Below, one piece after another: positions 52,603 to 63,590 of a stretch of DNA of 64,000 nt (its first letter is position 1; each line of letters opens with the position of its first letter). The notes beneath the pieces were generated by a model. That model worked only from the letters and a program-made list of their open reading frames with translations, was not told the DNA's origin and made no database searches. Position numbers and translations under genes: made by a program. The stretch spans positions 744,001-808,000 of the forward strand of contig NZ_AP019007.1 of the NCBI RefSeq assembly GCF_009176645.1, read 5' to 3'. The stretch is from Enterobacter oligotrophicus. GTDB lineage: Bacteria; Pseudomonadota; Gammaproteobacteria; Enterobacterales; Enterobacteriaceae.

Positions 52603-53994
52603 TTATCTGTGAGGCAGCGCAAAATTCAGCCGTTCCGTATTCACCACCTGCTGATCCACCCGGTCAATATCCACCGAACTTTGCCCCTTCTCATTTACCG
52701 CCTTAATGTTTGCCAGCGACAGCAGTGTCTCATCTTTAGCCATGAACTTACCGCGAACGTCCTTACGCAAATCGAAATTCATTTTCAGTGCAGGTCCAGT
52801 CGCCGCCTCCTGCATCACATTAATATTTCTTAAGAAAAGATGCTGGGGCTTGTTATGCAGCTCAAGCGTTGCGCGCTGCATCTCGACGTTGGTGATGGCG
52901 ACAAACGAGGTGGCATTGCCGGATGAAATCTGTATTCCGCGTAATTTATATGCAAGCTGCCGGTTATCCAGGCGAATATCGTTGAGTTTGAAGTTCTGGG
53001 GAATCGACAGATAGTCCCCTTTAATCACGCCGTAGCCAATTAACATTCCGGCACTATTGACCATATCGACATTATCAATGACGAAATTATCACAGCCGTA
53101 AATCGCTACCGTCGCGTTGTCTATTCCCGCCTTCTTACTGAAGTCTGGTGTGATATTTTTGGCCTTTATATTACGAATAATAAAGTGTTTGCCGTTTTCA
53201 ACATGGACTAACTGGCGACAGTTGCTGCCCGTAATATTCGCCACCACGAAGTTCTTTACCGTCTGTTTTTCCGGGTAGTCATTGTCGTAGGTACTCCCAG
53301 CAAGACCAATACCAATGCCCCAGTTGATCTTGCCGTTGGTGCAGTTAATGTTGTCGATCGCATGGTCAGAAATCAGAATATTGCGGTCATTGATCGCCAC
53401 GTTCCACTCAATCGCATCGCCCTGCAGGTGGCTGAATTTACTGTTGGTGATACGCGCGCCGTCCACCTGGTTATGAAATCCCTGACGCAGGATGGCGTAG
53501 TTAGCCTGAGACACAGTGATGTTATCGATAAGCAGGTTCCGCATCACTCTGGGCTTCTTGCCGCCGATATAGATTTGTGTGACAGGGCCGAAGCCGCTCA
53601 TCGCCAGTCCTTTAATCACGCAACCGGAACCGCGAACATCCAGCGTAATATTGTGTGTGCGCCCTTCTCCCTCACCGATGACTTTGCTGCCTTCCTGCAG
53701 CACAAACCGCCCGCGTCCGTTGCCTTTCAATGCACCACGGACCAGCAATGTTTTGCCATCGGGGATAAAAATCCCCGTATTGATGTTTTCACAGGTGAGT
53801 CCGGCAGGGACAACGACAGTATCACCTTCGCTAAACGCCTGCTTAAAGGCGGCGATCCAGTCGTTATTGTTGTAGTGGTTCACAGAAACCGTCTTGCCGG
53901 TCGTCGCCCGTGCAACGCGGGACGACAACAGAGGCATGGCTGCCAGGACGGATAAAGAAGAGACAAAACGGCGTCGGGTAATCTTTTTGAGCAT
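52603..53994 (-). CDS. wcaM: Colanic acid biosynthesis protein WcaM
   Basis: 463 residues, matching E. coli WcaM (464). The N-terminus [18 protein letters not shown] is a twin-arginine type signal, so export by Tat is likely. The rest shows the repeated short beta-strands of a right-handed beta helix ([28 protein letters not shown]). Its exact role in colanic acid production is not settled; a polysaccharide-modifying or lyase-like role fits the fold. Last gene of the colanic operon. Confidence 0.93.
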   Translation of the reverse strand: MLKKITRRRFVSSLSVLAAMPLLSSRVARATTGKTVSVNHYNNNDWIAAFKQAFSEGDTVVVPAGLTCENINTGIFIPDGKTLLVRGALKGNGRGRFVLQEGSKVIGEGEGRTHNITLDVRGSGCVIKGLAMSGFGPVTQIYIGGKKPRVMRNLLIDNITVSQANYAILRQGFHNQVDGARITNSKFSHLQGDAIEWNVAINDRNILISDHAIDNINCTNGKINWGIGIGLAGSTYDNDYPEKQTVKNFVVANITGSNCRQLVHVENGKHFIIRNIKAKNITPDFSKKAGIDNATVAIYGCDNFVIDNVDMVNSAGMLIGYGVIKGDYLSIPQNFKLNDIRLDNRQLAYKLRGIQISSGNATSFVAITNVEMQRATLELHNKPQHLFLRNINVMQEAATGPALKMNFDLRKDVRGKFMAKDETLLSLANIKAVNEKGQSSVDIDRVDQQVVNTERLNFALPHR

Positions 53995-54006
53995 ACAACC
54001 TCGGCG

Positions 54007-55227
54007 TTACAACGTTTGCAGCAGGCTTGCTAACTGGCGATTAATCACCTGCTGGTTAAAATCTGCCTCGACTTTTTGTCGGGCATTGCGCAGCACAGGG
54101 GCCAGCGCCTGCTGGTCGATATCACTGAATGCCGCCAGACGATCGGCCAGCGCCAGGGCATTGTTTTCAGGCACCAGCCAGCCGGAATAGTCAGATTTGA
54201 TCAGTTCCGGGATACCGCTGTGTAACGTGGACACCACTGGAATGCCCACCGCCATCGCCTCCATCAGCGCCACCGGAATGCCTTCCATATCGCCATCCGC
54301 ACCGGTCACGGACGGCAGCAGGAAGACGTCCGCTTCATCGAGCATCGCCTTCACTTCATGGCTCGGCTTGAAGCCAGGCATTTCCACAACGTCGTCCAGT
54401 TGATACTGCTCAATAAGCGTGCGCAGGCGGCGCTCCCAGGGCCCTATCCCCAGAATGCGATAGTGGAAATCAACGCCGCGCGCTTTTAACTGACGGCAGG
54501 CTTCAATAGCCACATGCAGCCCTTTCTTTTCCGTCAGGCGCGCCACAGAGATGATCTGCAAAGGCTTTCCTGGGGCCTTTACCGGGCGCAGCGTGAAGCG
54601 CTCCATATCAACCCCCATCCGCGAGACGGTAATTTTTTCACTCGGACACCCCATCGTTTTCAGGCGTCCGGCCCACAGTTCGCTAATCGGCAGCATCATG
54701 TCGCCGCGACGGAAAAGCTGCTGATACTCCGGCGTGTAGTGGTTCAACACTTCACGGCTGGAGATATCAATGCCGTGGAAAATAGTCGCAATCTTCCCCT
54801 CAATCACGCCCAATTCACGTAACTTTGCTGCCGTTACGCCCGCCGGACCAAAATGCGCGATAAACACATCAGCGCGATACGGCTGAGCGGTCTGGCCGCA
54901 AATGGCGGAGAGGATCAGGTTGCGGGATTCCGCGCCGTAGCGGGACACATTCAGCGCCCGCCACGTTGCTGCGCGGTGAAGCCCGCGCAATGTCTGGCTG
55001 GCACGGTAGCGCAGTTTGTTCATCCGTCCGCCAGGCTCATCCTGCAGCCAGCGGGTTTTCGCTTCCAGCCCATACTGGGTATACGCCGCATGGGTGTTTT
55101 GCGTATCGCCCTTCTGCAGGGCGATAATCTCCACGTCATATCCCATATCGATAAACGCGGTGATTTGGTTCAGCACAAAGGTTTCTGACGACAGCGGAAA
55201 TTTCAGTAAGAAGAAACCAACCTTCAT
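54007..55227 (-). CDS. wcaL: Colanic acid glycosyltransferase WcaL
   Basis: 406 residues, GT4 family, GT-B fold. MKVGFFLLKFPLSSETFVLNQ at the start (split: KVGFFLLKFP, SETFVLNQ), ISVARLTEKKGLHVAIEACR mid-protein, and EGIPVALMEAMAVGIPVVST with the conserved Glu residues for NDP-sugar binding. Adds a sugar to the lipid-linked colanic acid unit. Overlaps wcaK by ATGA. Confidence 0.94.
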   Translation of the reverse strand: MKVGFFLLKFPLSSETFVLNQITAFIDMGYDVEIIALQKGDTQNTHAAYTQYGLEAKTRWLQDEPGGRMNKLRYRASQTLRGLHRAATWRALNVSRYGAESRNLILSAICGQTAQPYRADVFIAHFGPAGVTAAKLRELGVIEGKIATIFHGIDISSREVLNHYTPEYQQLFRRGDMMLPISELWAGRLKTMGCPSEKITVSRMGVDMERFTLRPVKAPGKPLQIISVARLTEKKGLHVAIEACRQLKARGVDFHYRILGIGPWERRLRTLIEQYQLDDVVEMPGFKPSHEVKAMLDEADVFLLPSVTGADGDMEGIPVALMEAMAVGIPVVSTLHSGIPELIKSDYSGWLVPENNALALADRLAAFSDIDQQALAPVLRNARQKVEADFNQQVINRQLASLLQTL

Positions 55228-56504
55228 TTCCCCTCCCCGACGCGATCGAGTACCGATTTCACCATGCCGATGCCTTTTTCGCGCTCGGCCTTCACCGCCA
55301 CGGCCAGGCGTTCGTTAATGGCAGGCAGTTGTCCGAGCGTGTCGCCCACCATCGCCCCCAGAGAACCATCCAGCAGATGACGGATATCAACGGCCATTTC
55401 CGGCATACCAAGCTGCTGCATAATGCCCGCAGACTTATGCTCATAGTTAATCGCAATGGCTGGCGTGCCGAAGTTCATCGAGATAATGGCCGAGTGCAGA
55501 CGCGTGCCGACGGTCAGGTCACAGGCGGAGAGCAGTTTGCCCATCTCAAGGTCGTTCAGTTCGTCCATCACCACGTGATAACGGGACGGATCGTTAACCA
55601 AATTGCGCAGGTTGAGCGCCACCATGCGGTCATCTTTGTTGTAGCTATCGATACCGGTACAGGTTGAGAGCGCCAGCACCTGGTAACCGCTGTCCAGCAC
55701 GCGGTTCACCACGTCGGCGAACGCTTTCTCATAGGCCGCCTGCGTGGTGCCGAGACGTTTATCAAATGGCGCAAGCTCGCGCAGGGTAATGGCGACGGTT
55801 TTCTGTTTTGCCGCCACGTTCAGCCAGTGCTGCACCGCATAGCTCGGCTGGAAATGCTCTTCCTGGTGATCCACCAGCCAGGCGGTATCCACGCCGTGTT
55901 CCACTTTTGACGTGTCGATTTCGCTGCGCTTCATCAGATCAAGGCTCACGGATTCACGCAGGATCAGCGCATCACAATGACCAAATACGTAGTTCGCCAG
56001 TTGGTTAAACTGCGGGTCCTGGAATGGCCCCACGCTGTGACCAATCATAAACAGCGGTTTTTTCGCCATAAAGGTGCAGAGCGCATGCTCAAATTGCGGC
56101 ACGCCATAGAGATCGACGAAGAACGAGCCGCCGACCTGAATAATGGCGTCATACCCCGACAACAGACGAACAAAATCAGTAAAGCCCTGGGCAATCGCGA
56201 TGTTACGCAGCTTGCCGGTATCGGTCACACGGGAAAGCAGCACCTGGTGCTGGTAGCGACGACGCAACACTTTCTTCACGCGCCCCATCACGCCCGCGGC
56301 ATTGTTGTGCTGTTTCATCTGGCTGTAGAGCGGGTCGCCCATCACCGGGCGGTTCAGTAACCAGGATGAGCTGACCGGGTAACGGCTCATCACATCCACT
56401 TCTGTCTCAGGCTCAAGGGTGTTAATTGCATCCAGTAAACCGCGCAGAATGGCACTGTCGCCACGGTTGCCGCAGGTATGGTTGCCAAGAATTAATAATT
56501 TCAT
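55224..56504 (-). CDS. wcaK: Colanic acid pyruvyl transferase WcaK
   Basis: 426 residues, the E. coli length. Polysaccharide pyruvyl transferase domain: LGNHTCGNRGDSAILRGLLD at the N-terminus and CDLTVGTRLHSAIISMNFGTPAIAI at the C-terminal part. It attaches pyruvate as a ketal to galactose of the repeat unit. Coupled to wcaL and 17 bases after wzxC. Confidence 0.95.
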   Translation of the reverse strand: MKLLILGNHTCGNRGDSAILRGLLDAINTLEPETEVDVMSRYPVSSSWLLNRPVMGDPLYSQMKQHNNAAGVMGRVKKVLRRRYQHQVLLSRVTDTGKLRNIAIAQGFTDFVRLLSGYDAIIQVGGSFFVDLYGVPQFEHALCTFMAKKPLFMIGHSVGPFQDPQFNQLANYVFGHCDALILRESVSLDLMKRSEIDTSKVEHGVDTAWLVDHQEEHFQPSYAVQHWLNVAAKQKTVAITLRELAPFDKRLGTTQAAYEKAFADVVNRVLDSGYQVLALSTCTGIDSYNKDDRMVALNLRNLVNDPSRYHVVMDELNDLEMGKLLSACDLTVGTRLHSAIISMNFGTPAIAINYEHKSAGIMQQLGMPEMAVDIRHLLDGSLGAMVGDTLGQLPAINERLAVAVKAEREKGIGMVKSVLDRVGEGK

Positions 56505-56521
56505 AATGGCCTCTTAAATAA

Positions 56522-58000
56522 CTAGCCTGCGCGAAGCAGCGTTTTCATTTTTTCGTTACGGCAAAACTGGCGCTTCATCTCCACCACCAGCGCATTGCGA
56601 GACAGCACAATCATCACGCCGAACGCCAGCGCGCCAGCGGCAACCTGCACCGCCAGCAGCGCGGCCAGCGGCAGATGCCCGCTGAGGATAATGCCCAGAC
56701 CGTAGCTCACCGCCAGGGTCGGCAACGAGAGATAGAACGGCAGCCACAGGCTCAGGATGTACTGCCGATAGCTGGAGCCCAGCACCGGCTTGATCATCAC
56801 GAAGTAGCTCAATACGGTGTTGATGATCTGCACCAGCAGGAAGCCGAGCGTCACGCCGATTGCCCCCGCCATATGCCCCCCGACGATAATCGCCGGAATA
56901 AACAGGAAGGTTTTGAACACATTGAATTTGAAGCTGATATCGACGCGAGCTTTTGCCATCAGCAGGGAACCAATCGGGTTACCCACGGAGCGCAGCAGCC
57001 CCACCACGCACAGCAGTTGCAGGATTGGCACAATGCTGTCCCATTTCTCACCGAACACCAGCGGCACAAAGTTACTGGAAACCACCATCAGTCCCAGCAG
57101 CACCGGGAAGTTGATGATGCCCACCACGGAGAGCAGCTTGTAGAAGTTAACGCGCAGCTTCTCGGTGTCGTCCTGGATCTTGGCGAAGGCCGGGAACAGC
57201 ACGCGGGTGATAATCGGGTTCAGCTTCATCGGCGGCACGACCGCGACGTTATAGGCCAGGTTGTAGCCCCCCGCGACGCTCGCCCCCAGAATGCGCGCCA
57301 GCACCAGCGTCGAGAGGTTGGTATTGACGTAGTTAATAATGCTGTCGGCGGTCAGCCACGCGCCAAAACGCAGGTTGGATGAGACGGACGCCAGCGAGAA
57401 GTGCAGCCCCGGACGGTAAATCTTGCGGCCAAAATAGCCGAACAGCAGCGTGCGCACAGCAGAGTTCACCAGATAACCGAGGATGGCGGTCATCGCCAGC
57501 GGCCAGAAATGGGCGCTGACCACGGTGAAGGTAAAGCCAGCCAGTACCGCGCTGGTCTCAATCATGCCGATCTTGTTGAACTCCAGCTCTTTTTGCATCA
57601 GCGCGCGGAACTGTTGCCCATGCGGGATCACGACAAAGGCAAACGACAGCGTGCGCATAAGCGGCGCGAGATCCGGATTATGCAACACGCTGGCGATGGT
57701 GTCGCTCAGCAGAAACACCAGCACAAACACGAAGATGCCTAACCCGACGTTCAGCCAGTAGAGCGTGGTCAGCTCCAGATGGCTGATCTCTTTACGCTGG
57801 ATAATTGAGTTGGCAATACCAAAGTCAGACAGCGTATCGGCCAGCGCGATAATCACCAGCGAAACGGTCAGCAGACCGAACTGGTGGTTATCGATAATGC
57901 GCGCCAGCACCGTCATCTGCACCAGACCGAGGCCAATGATGACGATGGTCGCCATCGCTGACCACTTCGCGCCGCTGATGGTTTTTTCACGTAAGCTCAT
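56522..58000 (-). CDS. wzxC: Colanic acid flippase WzxC
   Basis: 492 residues, equal to E. coli WzxC, about 14 transmembrane helices. SLREKTISGAKWSAMATIV at the start is typical of the MOP/PST lineage. It flips the lipid-linked colanic acid unit. One base separates it from wcaJ. Confidence 0.95.
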   Translation of the reverse strand: MSLREKTISGAKWSAMATIVIIGLGLVQMTVLARIIDNHQFGLLTVSLVIIALADTLSDFGIANSIIQRKEISHLELTTLYWLNVGLGIFVFVLVFLLSDTIASVLHNPDLAPLMRTLSFAFVVIPHGQQFRALMQKELEFNKIGMIETSAVLAGFTFTVVSAHFWPLAMTAILGYLVNSAVRTLLFGYFGRKIYRPGLHFSLASVSSNLRFGAWLTADSIINYVNTNLSTLVLARILGASVAGGYNLAYNVAVVPPMKLNPIITRVLFPAFAKIQDDTEKLRVNFYKLLSVVGIINFPVLLGLMVVSSNFVPLVFGEKWDSIVPILQLLCVVGLLRSVGNPIGSLLMAKARVDISFKFNVFKTFLFIPAIIVGGHMAGAIGVTLGFLLVQIINTVLSYFVMIKPVLGSSYRQYILSLWLPFYLSLPTLAVSYGLGIILSGHLPLAALLAVQVAAGALAFGVMIVLSRNALVVEMKRQFCRNEKMKTLLRAG

Positions 58001-58001
58001 C

Positions 58002-59396
58002 TTAGTACGCCGCTTTGTTCACGAAGCCTTTGAAAATGGTCAGAAAAACAATCTTGATATCGAACCAGAGGCTCCACTCGCGGATGTACTCCAGGTCGAA
58101 CTCAATACGTTTTTCCATTTTTTCCAGCGTGTCGGTCTCGCCGCGCCAGCCGTTAATCTGCGCCCAGCCGGTAATCCCAGGCTTCACTTTATGGCGCAAC
58201 ATGTAGCCTTCAATCAGCGAGCGATACTGCTCGTTATGCGCGACGGCGTGTGGACGTGGCCCGACAATCGACATTCCACCGGTGAACACGTTAATGAACT
58301 GCGGCAGCTCATCGAGCGAAGTTCGGCGCAGGAAGTTGCCCACACGGGTTACACGCGGATCGTTCTGCGTCGCCTGAGTCACCACCTTGTCGTTTTCCAT
58401 TACCTTCATGGAGCGGAATTTCCACACCATAATCGGCTTGCCATCCATGCCGTAGCGGGTCTGGCGGAAGATAACCGGGCCGGGAGAGCTGATTTTCACC
58501 GCCAGTGCAATGCAGCACAGCACCGGGGAGATCAGCAGCAGGATCAGAGAGGAGAGCACAATATCTTCGCCGCGTTTCAGCAGGCGGTTGATACCCGACA
58601 ACGGCGTGTCATACAGCGGCACAACGGGGACACCGTTCACTTCTTCAATACGTGAATGAAGAATATTAAAGGTAAAGACATCCGGAATGAGGATCACCGA
58701 GCAGGTGGTGTCCGCCAGTTCGCGCATCAGTTTTTTGATGCGGGATTCATCCTTCATCTGCATGGCGATATAGACGTTGTGAATTTTTCCGGCTTTCGCG
58801 TCGTCAATCAACTGCTCGTAGTTACCCGCCCAGTCTGAAGGCACGCCGCCTGGCTTCGCATCGTGGTAGATACCCACCACTTCAAAACCCAGCCACGGCT
58901 CTTTACGGAAGCTGTCGAGCAACACCTGCCCGACCGGCAAATCACCTGCCACGGCGACGAAGCGGCGGTTATAACCGCGATTACGCAGCCAGCCAGCACC
59001 AAAGCGAATCAGGGAGCGACACACCACCATGCCGACACTGGTCAACAGATACCAGCACAGGTAGGTCACGAGGCGGTTATCAAAATCATGGCTAAACGCC
59101 ACCAGCCCGGCGCTGAAAATCAGGCTTAAGGTCCAGTTTTGCAGGAGAAGCATCAGCTCGGTGGTGATTTTTACGCCGCGCCATGAGCGGTAAAAATCCG
59201 TCATCCCGCCGATCATCTGAAACACCACCAACGCTATCAACGCCATCAGCAGATGCATGTACAAGAATGATTGCCCGCTGATCCGACACACCGCCCACAA
59301 TCCGCCGACCATGATGGTGATATCAGAAAAACGCTGCACCATAGAGATTAACGATGCATTCGTTCTCGCTCGCTCGCGCTTTTTTAGATTCGTCAT
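58002..59396 (-). CDS. wcaJ: Undecaprenyl-phosphate glucose phosphotransferase WcaJ
   Basis: 464 residues. Four N-terminal helices, a CoA-binding-like central domain (about 140-250), a re-entrant helix near 280, then the bacterial sugar transferase domain with [27 protein letters not shown] and [15 protein letters not shown]. It starts colanic acid units by putting glucose 1-phosphate on undecaprenyl phosphate. Confidence 0.96.
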   Translation of the reverse strand: MTNLKKRERARTNASLISMVQRFSDITIMVGGLWAVCRISGQSFLYMHLLMALIALVVFQMIGGMTDFYRSWRGVKITTELMLLLQNWTLSLIFSAGLVAFSHDFDNRLVTYLCWYLLTSVGMVVCRSLIRFGAGWLRNRGYNRRFVAVAGDLPVGQVLLDSFRKEPWLGFEVVGIYHDAKPGGVPSDWAGNYEQLIDDAKAGKIHNVYIAMQMKDESRIKKLMRELADTTCSVILIPDVFTFNILHSRIEEVNGVPVVPLYDTPLSGINRLLKRGEDIVLSSLILLLISPVLCCIALAVKISSPGPVIFRQTRYGMDGKPIMVWKFRSMKVMENDKVVTQATQNDPRVTRVGNFLRRTSLDELPQFINVFTGGMSIVGPRPHAVAHNEQYRSLIEGYMLRHKVKPGITGWAQINGWRGETDTLEKMEKRIEFDLEYIREWSLWFDIKIVFLTIFKGFVNKAAY

Positions 59397-59416
59397 CGTT
59401 GTTCCTGTTTTCGGTT

Positions 59417-59439
59417 CCCCCCTCCCAACGGGAGGGGGG
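59417..59439. other. Very GC-rich hairpin between cpsG and wcaJ
   Basis: CCCCCCTCCC and GGGAGGGGGG pair perfectly over 10 bases with a 3-base loop. No T-run follows, so it is not a classical terminator; it may cause pausing, processing or RNA protection inside the colanic operon. Confidence 0.75.
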
Positions 59440-59445
59440 CAAGAT

Positions 59446-60816
59446 TTACTGATTCAACAGCGCCAGAATGTCTTTCGTTCGCGCTTCCATCAGCGCCGCG
59501 TCGGCACGGGATTCCACGTTCAGGCGCACCACCGGCTCGGTATTAGAGGAACGTAAATTGAAGCGCCACTGCGGGAACGCCATGCTGATGCCGTCGGTAC
59601 GGTCAATCTCCAGCGCGTGGAGGGCAAAGTGCTGCTCCACGCGGGCGATAGCCTCGGCAGGTGCCGCCAGCTTGCTGTTAATTTCGCCGCTCGCCGGGAA
59701 CGCCGCCATGCGGTCGCGCACCAGTTCGCCGAGGGTCTGCCCTTTCAGGCACAGCAGCTCGGTCACCAGCAGCCACGGGATCATCCCGCTGTCGCAATAG
59801 GCAAAGTCACGGAAGTAGTGGTGGGCGCTCATCTCGCCGCCGTATATCGCATCTTCTTCACGCATACGTTCTTTGATAAAGGCGTGACCGGTTTTCGACA
59901 TCACCGGCTGGCCGCCAGCCGCACTCACCACGTCAACGGTGTTCCAGGAGAGGCGCGGATCGTGGATGATTTTTGCCCCTGGGTTTTTCTCAAGGAACGC
60001 TTCCGCCAGCAGGCCGACAATGTAGTAGCCTTCGATGAACTGGCCGTTCTCGTCGAACAGGAAGCAGCGGTCAAAATCGCCGTCAAAGGCGATGCCCATA
60101 TCCGCACCGTGTTCGATTACCGCGTTACGGGTGTCGTCGCGGCACTCCGGCAGCAGCGGGTTAGGAATGCCGTTCGGGAAGTTACCGTCTGGCGTGTTAT
60201 GGACTTTGATGAAGGAAACCGGCACGTTCAGCGCCTTAAAACGCGCTTCCAGCGCATCCACCACCGGGCCGGCGGCACCGTTACCGGAGTTAATCACCAG
60301 CTTCAGCGGCTTAAGGTTCGCCACGTTGATGTAGCCCAGCAGGTGGTCGATATACGCGCTGCGCAGGTCGATCTGCTTATAGCTGCCGCGTTTTGCGTCG
60401 TTCACTGGCGGGAAATCATTGGCCTCCGCCAGACGCTGCACGTCGCGCAGGCCGGTGTCACCGCTGATCGGACGCGCGCCCTTACGCACCAGCTTCATGC
60501 CGTTGTAGTCCATCGGATTATGGCTGGCGGTCACTTCGATACCGCCGTCCACGCCGAGGTGGAACGTCGCGAAATAGATCTCCTCGGTCCCGGAAAGGCC
60601 GATGTCCAGCACGTCCACGCCCGCGTCCTGCAGGCCTTTCGCCAGCGCCAGCTTCAGGGACTCGCTGGTCAGGCGCACGTCGCCGCCCAGTACGATAGTC
60701 TTAGGTTTTAAATATTCGCCGTACGCGCGGCCAATACGCCACGCAATGTCTTCATTCAGCTCTTCGCCCAGCTTGCCGCGAATATCGTAGGCTTTGAAAC
60801 AGGTTAATTTTTCCAT
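59446..60816 (-). CDS. cpsG: Phosphomannomutase CpsG (ManB)
   Basis: 456 residues from ATG 60816 ([17 protein letters not shown]), the E. coli length; an upstream in-frame start is not needed. The phosphoserine loop is in [13 protein letters not shown] (about 98), the metal loop in [13 protein letters not shown] (about 245), and the sugar loop in [11 protein letters not shown]. It converts mannose 6-phosphate to mannose 1-phosphate for GDP-mannose and GDP-fucose. Confidence 0.96.
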   Translation of the reverse strand: MEKLTCFKAYDIRGKLGEELNEDIAWRIGRAYGEYLKPKTIVLGGDVRLTSESLKLALAKGLQDAGVDVLDIGLSGTEEIYFATFHLGVDGGIEVTASHNPMDYNGMKLVRKGARPISGDTGLRDVQRLAEANDFPPVNDAKRGSYKQIDLRSAYIDHLLGYINVANLKPLKLVINSGNGAAGPVVDALEARFKALNVPVSFIKVHNTPDGNFPNGIPNPLLPECRDDTRNAVIEHGADMGIAFDGDFDRCFLFDENGQFIEGYYIVGLLAEAFLEKNPGAKIIHDPRLSWNTVDVVSAAGGQPVMSKTGHAFIKERMREEDAIYGGEMSAHHYFRDFAYCDSGMIPWLLVTELLCLKGQTLGELVRDRMAAFPASGEINSKLAAPAEAIARVEQHFALHALEIDRTDGISMAFPQWRFNLRSSNTEPVVRLNVESRADAALMEARTKDILALLNQ

Positions 60817-60882
60817 GATGACCCCTTTTTCAGGCAACAGTTGGCCCTGACCATGTAATGGCCTGATTTATTTTTGTCATTC

Positions 60883-60912
60883 GTAGGCCCGGTAAGCGCA
60901 GCGCCACCGGGC
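60883..60912. repeat. REP element between cpsB and cpsG
   Basis: GTAGGCCCGGTAAGCGCAG and GCGCCACCGGGC form one REP hairpin of the enterobacterial type inside the operon. Confidence 0.82.
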
Positions 60913-60926
60913 AAGATGCGTGAGCG

Positions 60927-62363
60927 CTACACTCGCCCGTATCGGTCCTGGAAACGGACAATATCGTCCTCTTCCAGGTACGAACCGGAGCGCACTTCAA
61001 TTAAGTCGAGAGGAATTTTTCCTGGGTTTTCCAGGCAGTGCGTCGCCCCCAGCGGAATATAGACAGACTCGTTCTCACCCAGCAGTTTGACCTCACCGTC
61101 GATGGTCACTTTGGCGGTTCCCGCCACCACCACCCAGTGTTCCGCACGGTGATGATGCATCTGTACCGACAGCCCTTCGCCCGGCTTCACGGTGATGCGT
61201 TTCACCTGGTAACGCTCGCCTGCGTCGATAGAGTCATATTTGCCCCACGGACGGTACACTTCGCGGTGGATATGGTGCTCATGACGGCCATCGGCTTTGA
61301 TTTGCTCAACGACTTTTTTCACGTCCTGTACGGCGTTACGGTCGGCAATCAGCACGGCGTCTTTGGTTTGTACAACCACCAGATCCTTCACGCCCACCGT
61401 GGTGACCAGGCCGGATTCAGCGTAGACGTAACTGTTTTCCGTTTTGTGGCTGATCACATCCCCATGGTGGACGTTACCCTCCGGGGTATGCGCGCTGATC
61501 TCCCACAGAGATGACCAGGAGCCCACGTCGCTCCAGCCTGCATCCATCGGCACGACCACAGCATCGGCAGTGCGCTCCATCACCGCGTAGTCAATGGACT
61601 CTTCCGGGCAGGCCAGAAACGCCTGTTCATCGACACGGATAAAGTCGAGATCCGGATCAGTCACATCCATCGCTTTTTCGCAGGCGCTTAAGATATCCGG
61701 GCGATATTTCTGTAACTCTTCCAGATAGCGCCCGGCGCGGAACAGGAACATCCCACTGTTCCAGTAATATTCACCGCTGGCGACGTAGGCCTGCGCGGTT
61801 TCAAGATTCGGTTTTTCAACAAACTGCGCCACATCAAACGCCACACTGTCACCTTCACCCGGCGTCACCGGACCACGACGAATATAGCCGTAGCCGGTTT
61901 CCGGCAGGTCCGGCACGATGCCGAAAGTCACCAGTTTGCCGCTTTCAGCGTAAGGGATCGCCGCGCGCACCGCGTCACGGAAGGCCTCTTCCTGCTGAAT
62001 CACGTGGTCTGCCGCCAGCACCAGCATCAGCGGGTCGCAATCCGGGCTGCTGCGTTTTGCCGCCAGCGCCGCAAGGGCAATCGCGGGGGCGGTGTTACGT
62101 CCGGCAGGCTCCAGAATGATATTTTCTGTGAGTTTGTTCAGCTGGCGCAGCTGCTCGGCAACGATAAAGCGGTGCTGTTCGTTACAAATCACCACCGGGC
62201 TTTCACACTCCACGCCGTGCAGACGGTTGACCGTCGTTTGCAGCATGGTGAGGTCCCCTTTCAGGCAGAGGAACTGTTTTGGATAGAGCACGCGGGACAG
62301 CGGCCACAACCGGCTACCAGAGCCACCTGCCATCACAACCGGATACAAAGTGGTTTGACTCAT
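60927..62363 (-). CDS. cpsB: Mannose-1-phosphate guanylyltransferase CpsB (ManC)
   Basis: 478 residues. N-terminal nucleotidyltransferase ([22 protein letters not shown], in pieces [13 protein letters not shown] and YPKQFL) and C-terminal cupin ([19 protein letters not shown], about 400) as in the bifunctional type II mannose-6-phosphate isomerase/GMP family. It makes GDP-mannose. Four bases after wcaI. Confidence 0.96.
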   Translation of the reverse strand: MSQTTLYPVVMAGGSGSRLWPLSRVLYPKQFLCLKGDLTMLQTTVNRLHGVECESPVVICNEQHRFIVAEQLRQLNKLTENIILEPAGRNTAPAIALAALAAKRSSPDCDPLMLVLAADHVIQQEEAFRDAVRAAIPYAESGKLVTFGIVPDLPETGYGYIRRGPVTPGEGDSVAFDVAQFVEKPNLETAQAYVASGEYYWNSGMFLFRAGRYLEELQKYRPDILSACEKAMDVTDPDLDFIRVDEQAFLACPEESIDYAVMERTADAVVVPMDAGWSDVGSWSSLWEISAHTPEGNVHHGDVISHKTENSYVYAESGLVTTVGVKDLVVVQTKDAVLIADRNAVQDVKKVVEQIKADGRHEHHIHREVYRPWGKYDSIDAGERYQVKRITVKPGEGLSVQMHHHRAEHWVVVAGTAKVTIDGEVKLLGENESVYIPLGATHCLENPGKIPLDLIEVRSGSYLEEDDIVRFQDRYGRV

Positions 62364-62366
62364 GAT

Positions 62367-63590
62367 TTATCCCCGTATATCTGCAATAAATTGGCTCAGC
62401 ACGTTCTCTTTTTCGAGCGTGCGTTCGGCATATTCACGTGCCACCGTGTTCACTTTTGGCATGGCAAGTGCCTGTTCAATGCCGGTCACCAGTGCGGAAA
62501 CCGATTCCGGCTCCACGCAAACGGCAATACCGGGATAGCTGTCGCACAGCTGGCCTAATTCCGTTTCAGGCTCGGCGGTGATCACTGCGTTACCGCCCAC
62601 AGCCAGAATGTTGGTGAGCTTCGATGGCAGCACCGCATCCGCCGCGCCGCGCTTTTGCACCACCAGGTGACAGTCGCCCATCTTCAGCAGCGCAGGCAAA
62701 GCCTCGTAAGACTGAAGCGGGAAGAATTTCACGTTGGTCAGGCCGCGTTCGCTTGCCATTTTCTCCAGCCGCGCTTTCCCGCCGCCCTGCCCGACAATCA
62801 CAAACATCCATGAATGTTTGCTAAGCTGTTGTGCCGCTTCAATGACGCTCTCCAGCCCCTGCTTTTCGCCGATGTTGCCTGAGTAAAGAATGATTTTTTG
62901 GTCGTCAGGCAAACCGAGCTGAGCACGTAGCGCCTGCGCGTCGCTGTCCGTCACGTCGCGAAAACGCGCCACTTCGGACCAGTTCGGGAAGAAGATCACT
63001 TTCTCCGCCGCCACGCCCTTCTCCTGGGCTTTGTTCATCATCGAGCGCGAAATGGTCGAAACGTAATCGACGTTATGCAGGCCGCTTCGCTCAAAGGCGC
63101 TGGCGAGCTTCGCCACCTTGCCGCCTTTGCTTTTACCTGCCATTCCCAGGCCGAGCATGGCGTCCACTTCATAATCCTGAATGTGCAGCAGGGTGCGCGC
63201 GCCGGAGAGTTTGCCCAGCAGGCGCATGCCTGGCGTGCAAAACAGCGTCGGCACCACGCCGATAATGCGATCCGGCTTCCAGCGACGCTGCGCCATCAGC
63301 GGGAAAAAACTGCTCAGGGCAAAGCTGCCCAGATGAATTAAACGTTTCAGCGTCGAAGGCTGCTTCGGCACGTAGAGCGGGCAACGCCATACGGTCGCGG
63401 CCCCCTCTTCACGGCGGTAGCGCCAGCTTGAGTAGCGCTCGCCCACCTTCCACTCCGGGTAGTACGGCGGCGCGGTAATGACCCGCACGTCATGTCCCTG
63501 GCTCGCCATCCACTCGACCATCTCGCCGGTGTATTTCCCGATACCGGTTAGCTCCGGCGAGTAGTTGATTCCATACACCAAAATTTTCAT
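62367..63590 (-). CDS. wcaI: Colanic acid glycosyltransferase WcaI
   Basis: 407 residues, GT4 family. [19 protein letters not shown] at the N-terminus, [19 protein letters not shown] mid-protein, then [20 protein letters not shown]. It transfers a sugar, in E. coli proposed to be fucose, onto the colanic acid unit. Overlaps gmm by ATGA. Confidence 0.94.
   Translation of the reverse strand: MKILVYGINYSPELTGIGKYTGEMVEWMASQGHDVRVITAPPYYPEWKVGERYSSWRYRREEGAATVWRCPLYVPKQPSTLKRLIHLGSFALSSFFPLMAQRRWKPDRIIGVVPTLFCTPGMRLLGKLSGARTLLHIQDYEVDAMLGLGMAGKSKGGKVAKLASAFERSGLHNVDYVSTISRSMMNKAQEKGVAAEKVIFFPNWSEVARFRDVTDSDAQALRAQLGLPDDQKIILYSGNIGEKQGLESVIEAAQQLSKHSWMFVIVGQGGGKARLEKMASERGLTNVKFFPLQSYEALPALLKMGDCHLVVQKRGAADAVLPSKLTNILAVGGNAVITAEPETELGQLCDSYPGIAVCVEPESVSALVTGIEQALAMPKVNTVAREYAERTLEKENVLSQFIADIRG

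Noticed and set aside
59617..60711. A 364-codon open frame opposite cpsG
   Set aside because: It mirrors the cpsG codons, shows no recognisable domain, and cpsG is certain on the other strand.
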